This document shows, piece by piece, positions 20,388 to 20,608 of a DNA stretch of 20,608 bases. Source of the stretch: Candidatus Martarchaeota archaeon (GTDB lineage: Archaea > Micrarchaeota > Micrarchaeia > Norongarragalinales > UBA8480). Positions within the stretch are counted from its first letter, which is position 1. Every line of letters starts with the position of its first letter. The notes under the pieces are model-generated. The model made no database searches, had not been told where the DNA came from, and worked only from the letters and a program-made list of their open reading frames with translations. The position numbers and the translations under genes were made by a program. Location: positions 1-20,608 of the forward strand of contig JAMCXP010000014.1 in the NCBI GenBank assembly GCA_023474775.1. Direction: 5' to 3'.

Positions 20388-20608
20388 ATGGATAAAGAGG
20401 TTGTTGTTTTTGCAACTATTATAGGAGTCATTGTGATTGCCATTGCGGCAATCATAGATTTCAATATTCCACTTCAAATAGTAATTGCAGCTATAATTCT
20501 CTTGATTATCATATCTGTGCTTTTTCCAGCGTGGATAGAATTCAAGGAATATGAAAGAGGAGTGGTGTTCAGAGTTGGAAAGTTCAACAGAATCACAGGC
20601 CCTGGCCT
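20388..20608 (+). CDS. Stomatin/SPFH (band 7) protein, partial (C-terminus outside window)
   Basis: The first 73 residues of a membrane-anchored SPFH protein. Two hydrophobic segments (about 5-23 and 27-46) form the membrane anchor, followed by W-I-E-F-K-E-Y-E-R-G-V-V-F-R-V-G-K-F and T-G-P-G, the start of the band 7 domain (compare EYERGVVFRLGR...GPGL). Such proteins form ring-like oligomers on membranes and often pair with an NfeD-type protease, which may follow outside the window. The ATG at 20388 is used because the ATG at 20384 runs into a stop two codons later. Two hydrophobic segments rather than one is slightly unusual. Confidence 0.88.
   Translation, partial: MDKEVVVFATIIGVIVIAIAAIIDFNIPLQIVIAAIILLIIISVLFPAWIEFKEYERGVVFRVGKFNRITGPG

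Noticed and set aside
1..20608. CRISPR array, insertion sequence or prophage
   Set aside because: No regularly spaced direct repeats, no transposase or integrase, and no phage structural genes were seen. The gene content is mostly core archaeal.

Overview
The window is AT-rich archaeal chromosome. Markers are an archaeal DnaG-type primase, ribosomal proteins L21e and L35Ae, RNA polymerase subunit F, a DUF655 protein, Trm1 and Trm5, a DUF373 membrane protein, a TATA-binding protein, and six prepilins with archaeal class III signal peptides. TTTAAATA-like boxes lie about 25-30 bases before many start codons, so many transcripts look leaderless. Inside operons, GGTGA(T)-type ribosome binding sites are common. 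Several proteins are short for their families (a one-repeat TBP, a Trm5 lacking its N-terminal domain, a standalone NFACT-R). With the compact gene packing this suggests a reduced, perhaps DPANN-type, genome; that placement is inference.

Layout. 1-2132 (minus): the start of a zinc-ribbon protein cut by the window edge, dnaG with a hairpin terminator, and a two-CBS-domain protein. 2185-4775 (minus): a three-gene ABC exporter of the COG4586/4587/3694 type. 4957-6597 (plus): five tandem small two-helix membrane proteins, four of which share an R-x-[DE]-[FY]-L-[NE] motif; no known family was recognised. 6660-7088: an unrecognised protein behind a 14-base palindrome. 7121-10687 (plus): a prepilin peptidase followed by six overlapping prepilin genes, rich in N-glycosylation sequons and each with an even number of cysteines. 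10684-11913 (minus): rpl21e-rpoF-DUF655. 11978-12747 (plus): a small membrane protein, a one-repeat TATA-binding protein of 92 residues, and 5S rRNA.

12768-14861 (minus): a GlcNAc-1-phosphate transferase, Trm5, and an unknown 82-residue protein. 14927-15664 (plus): a standalone NFACT-R protein. 15658-17496 (minus): rpl35ae-trm1-PAP2 phosphatase. 17661-18529 (plus): a PerR-type regulator and a 2-Cys peroxiredoxin behind a perfect 20-base palindrome at the predicted transcription start. 18530-19062 has no large gene but holds a likely structured RNA with its own promoter and a second small transcript on the other strand. 19063-20277 (minus): a DUF373 membrane protein. 20388 to the end (plus): the start of a stomatin/SPFH protein.

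The pilus peptidase, its substrates, the lipid-linked glycan transferase and the PAP2 phosphatase could together make a glycosylated, disulfide-stabilised surface filament. The assembly ATPase, platform protein and oligosaccharyltransferase are not in the window. The most unusual items are the one-repeat TBP, the five-gene membrane family and the switch-like RNA.
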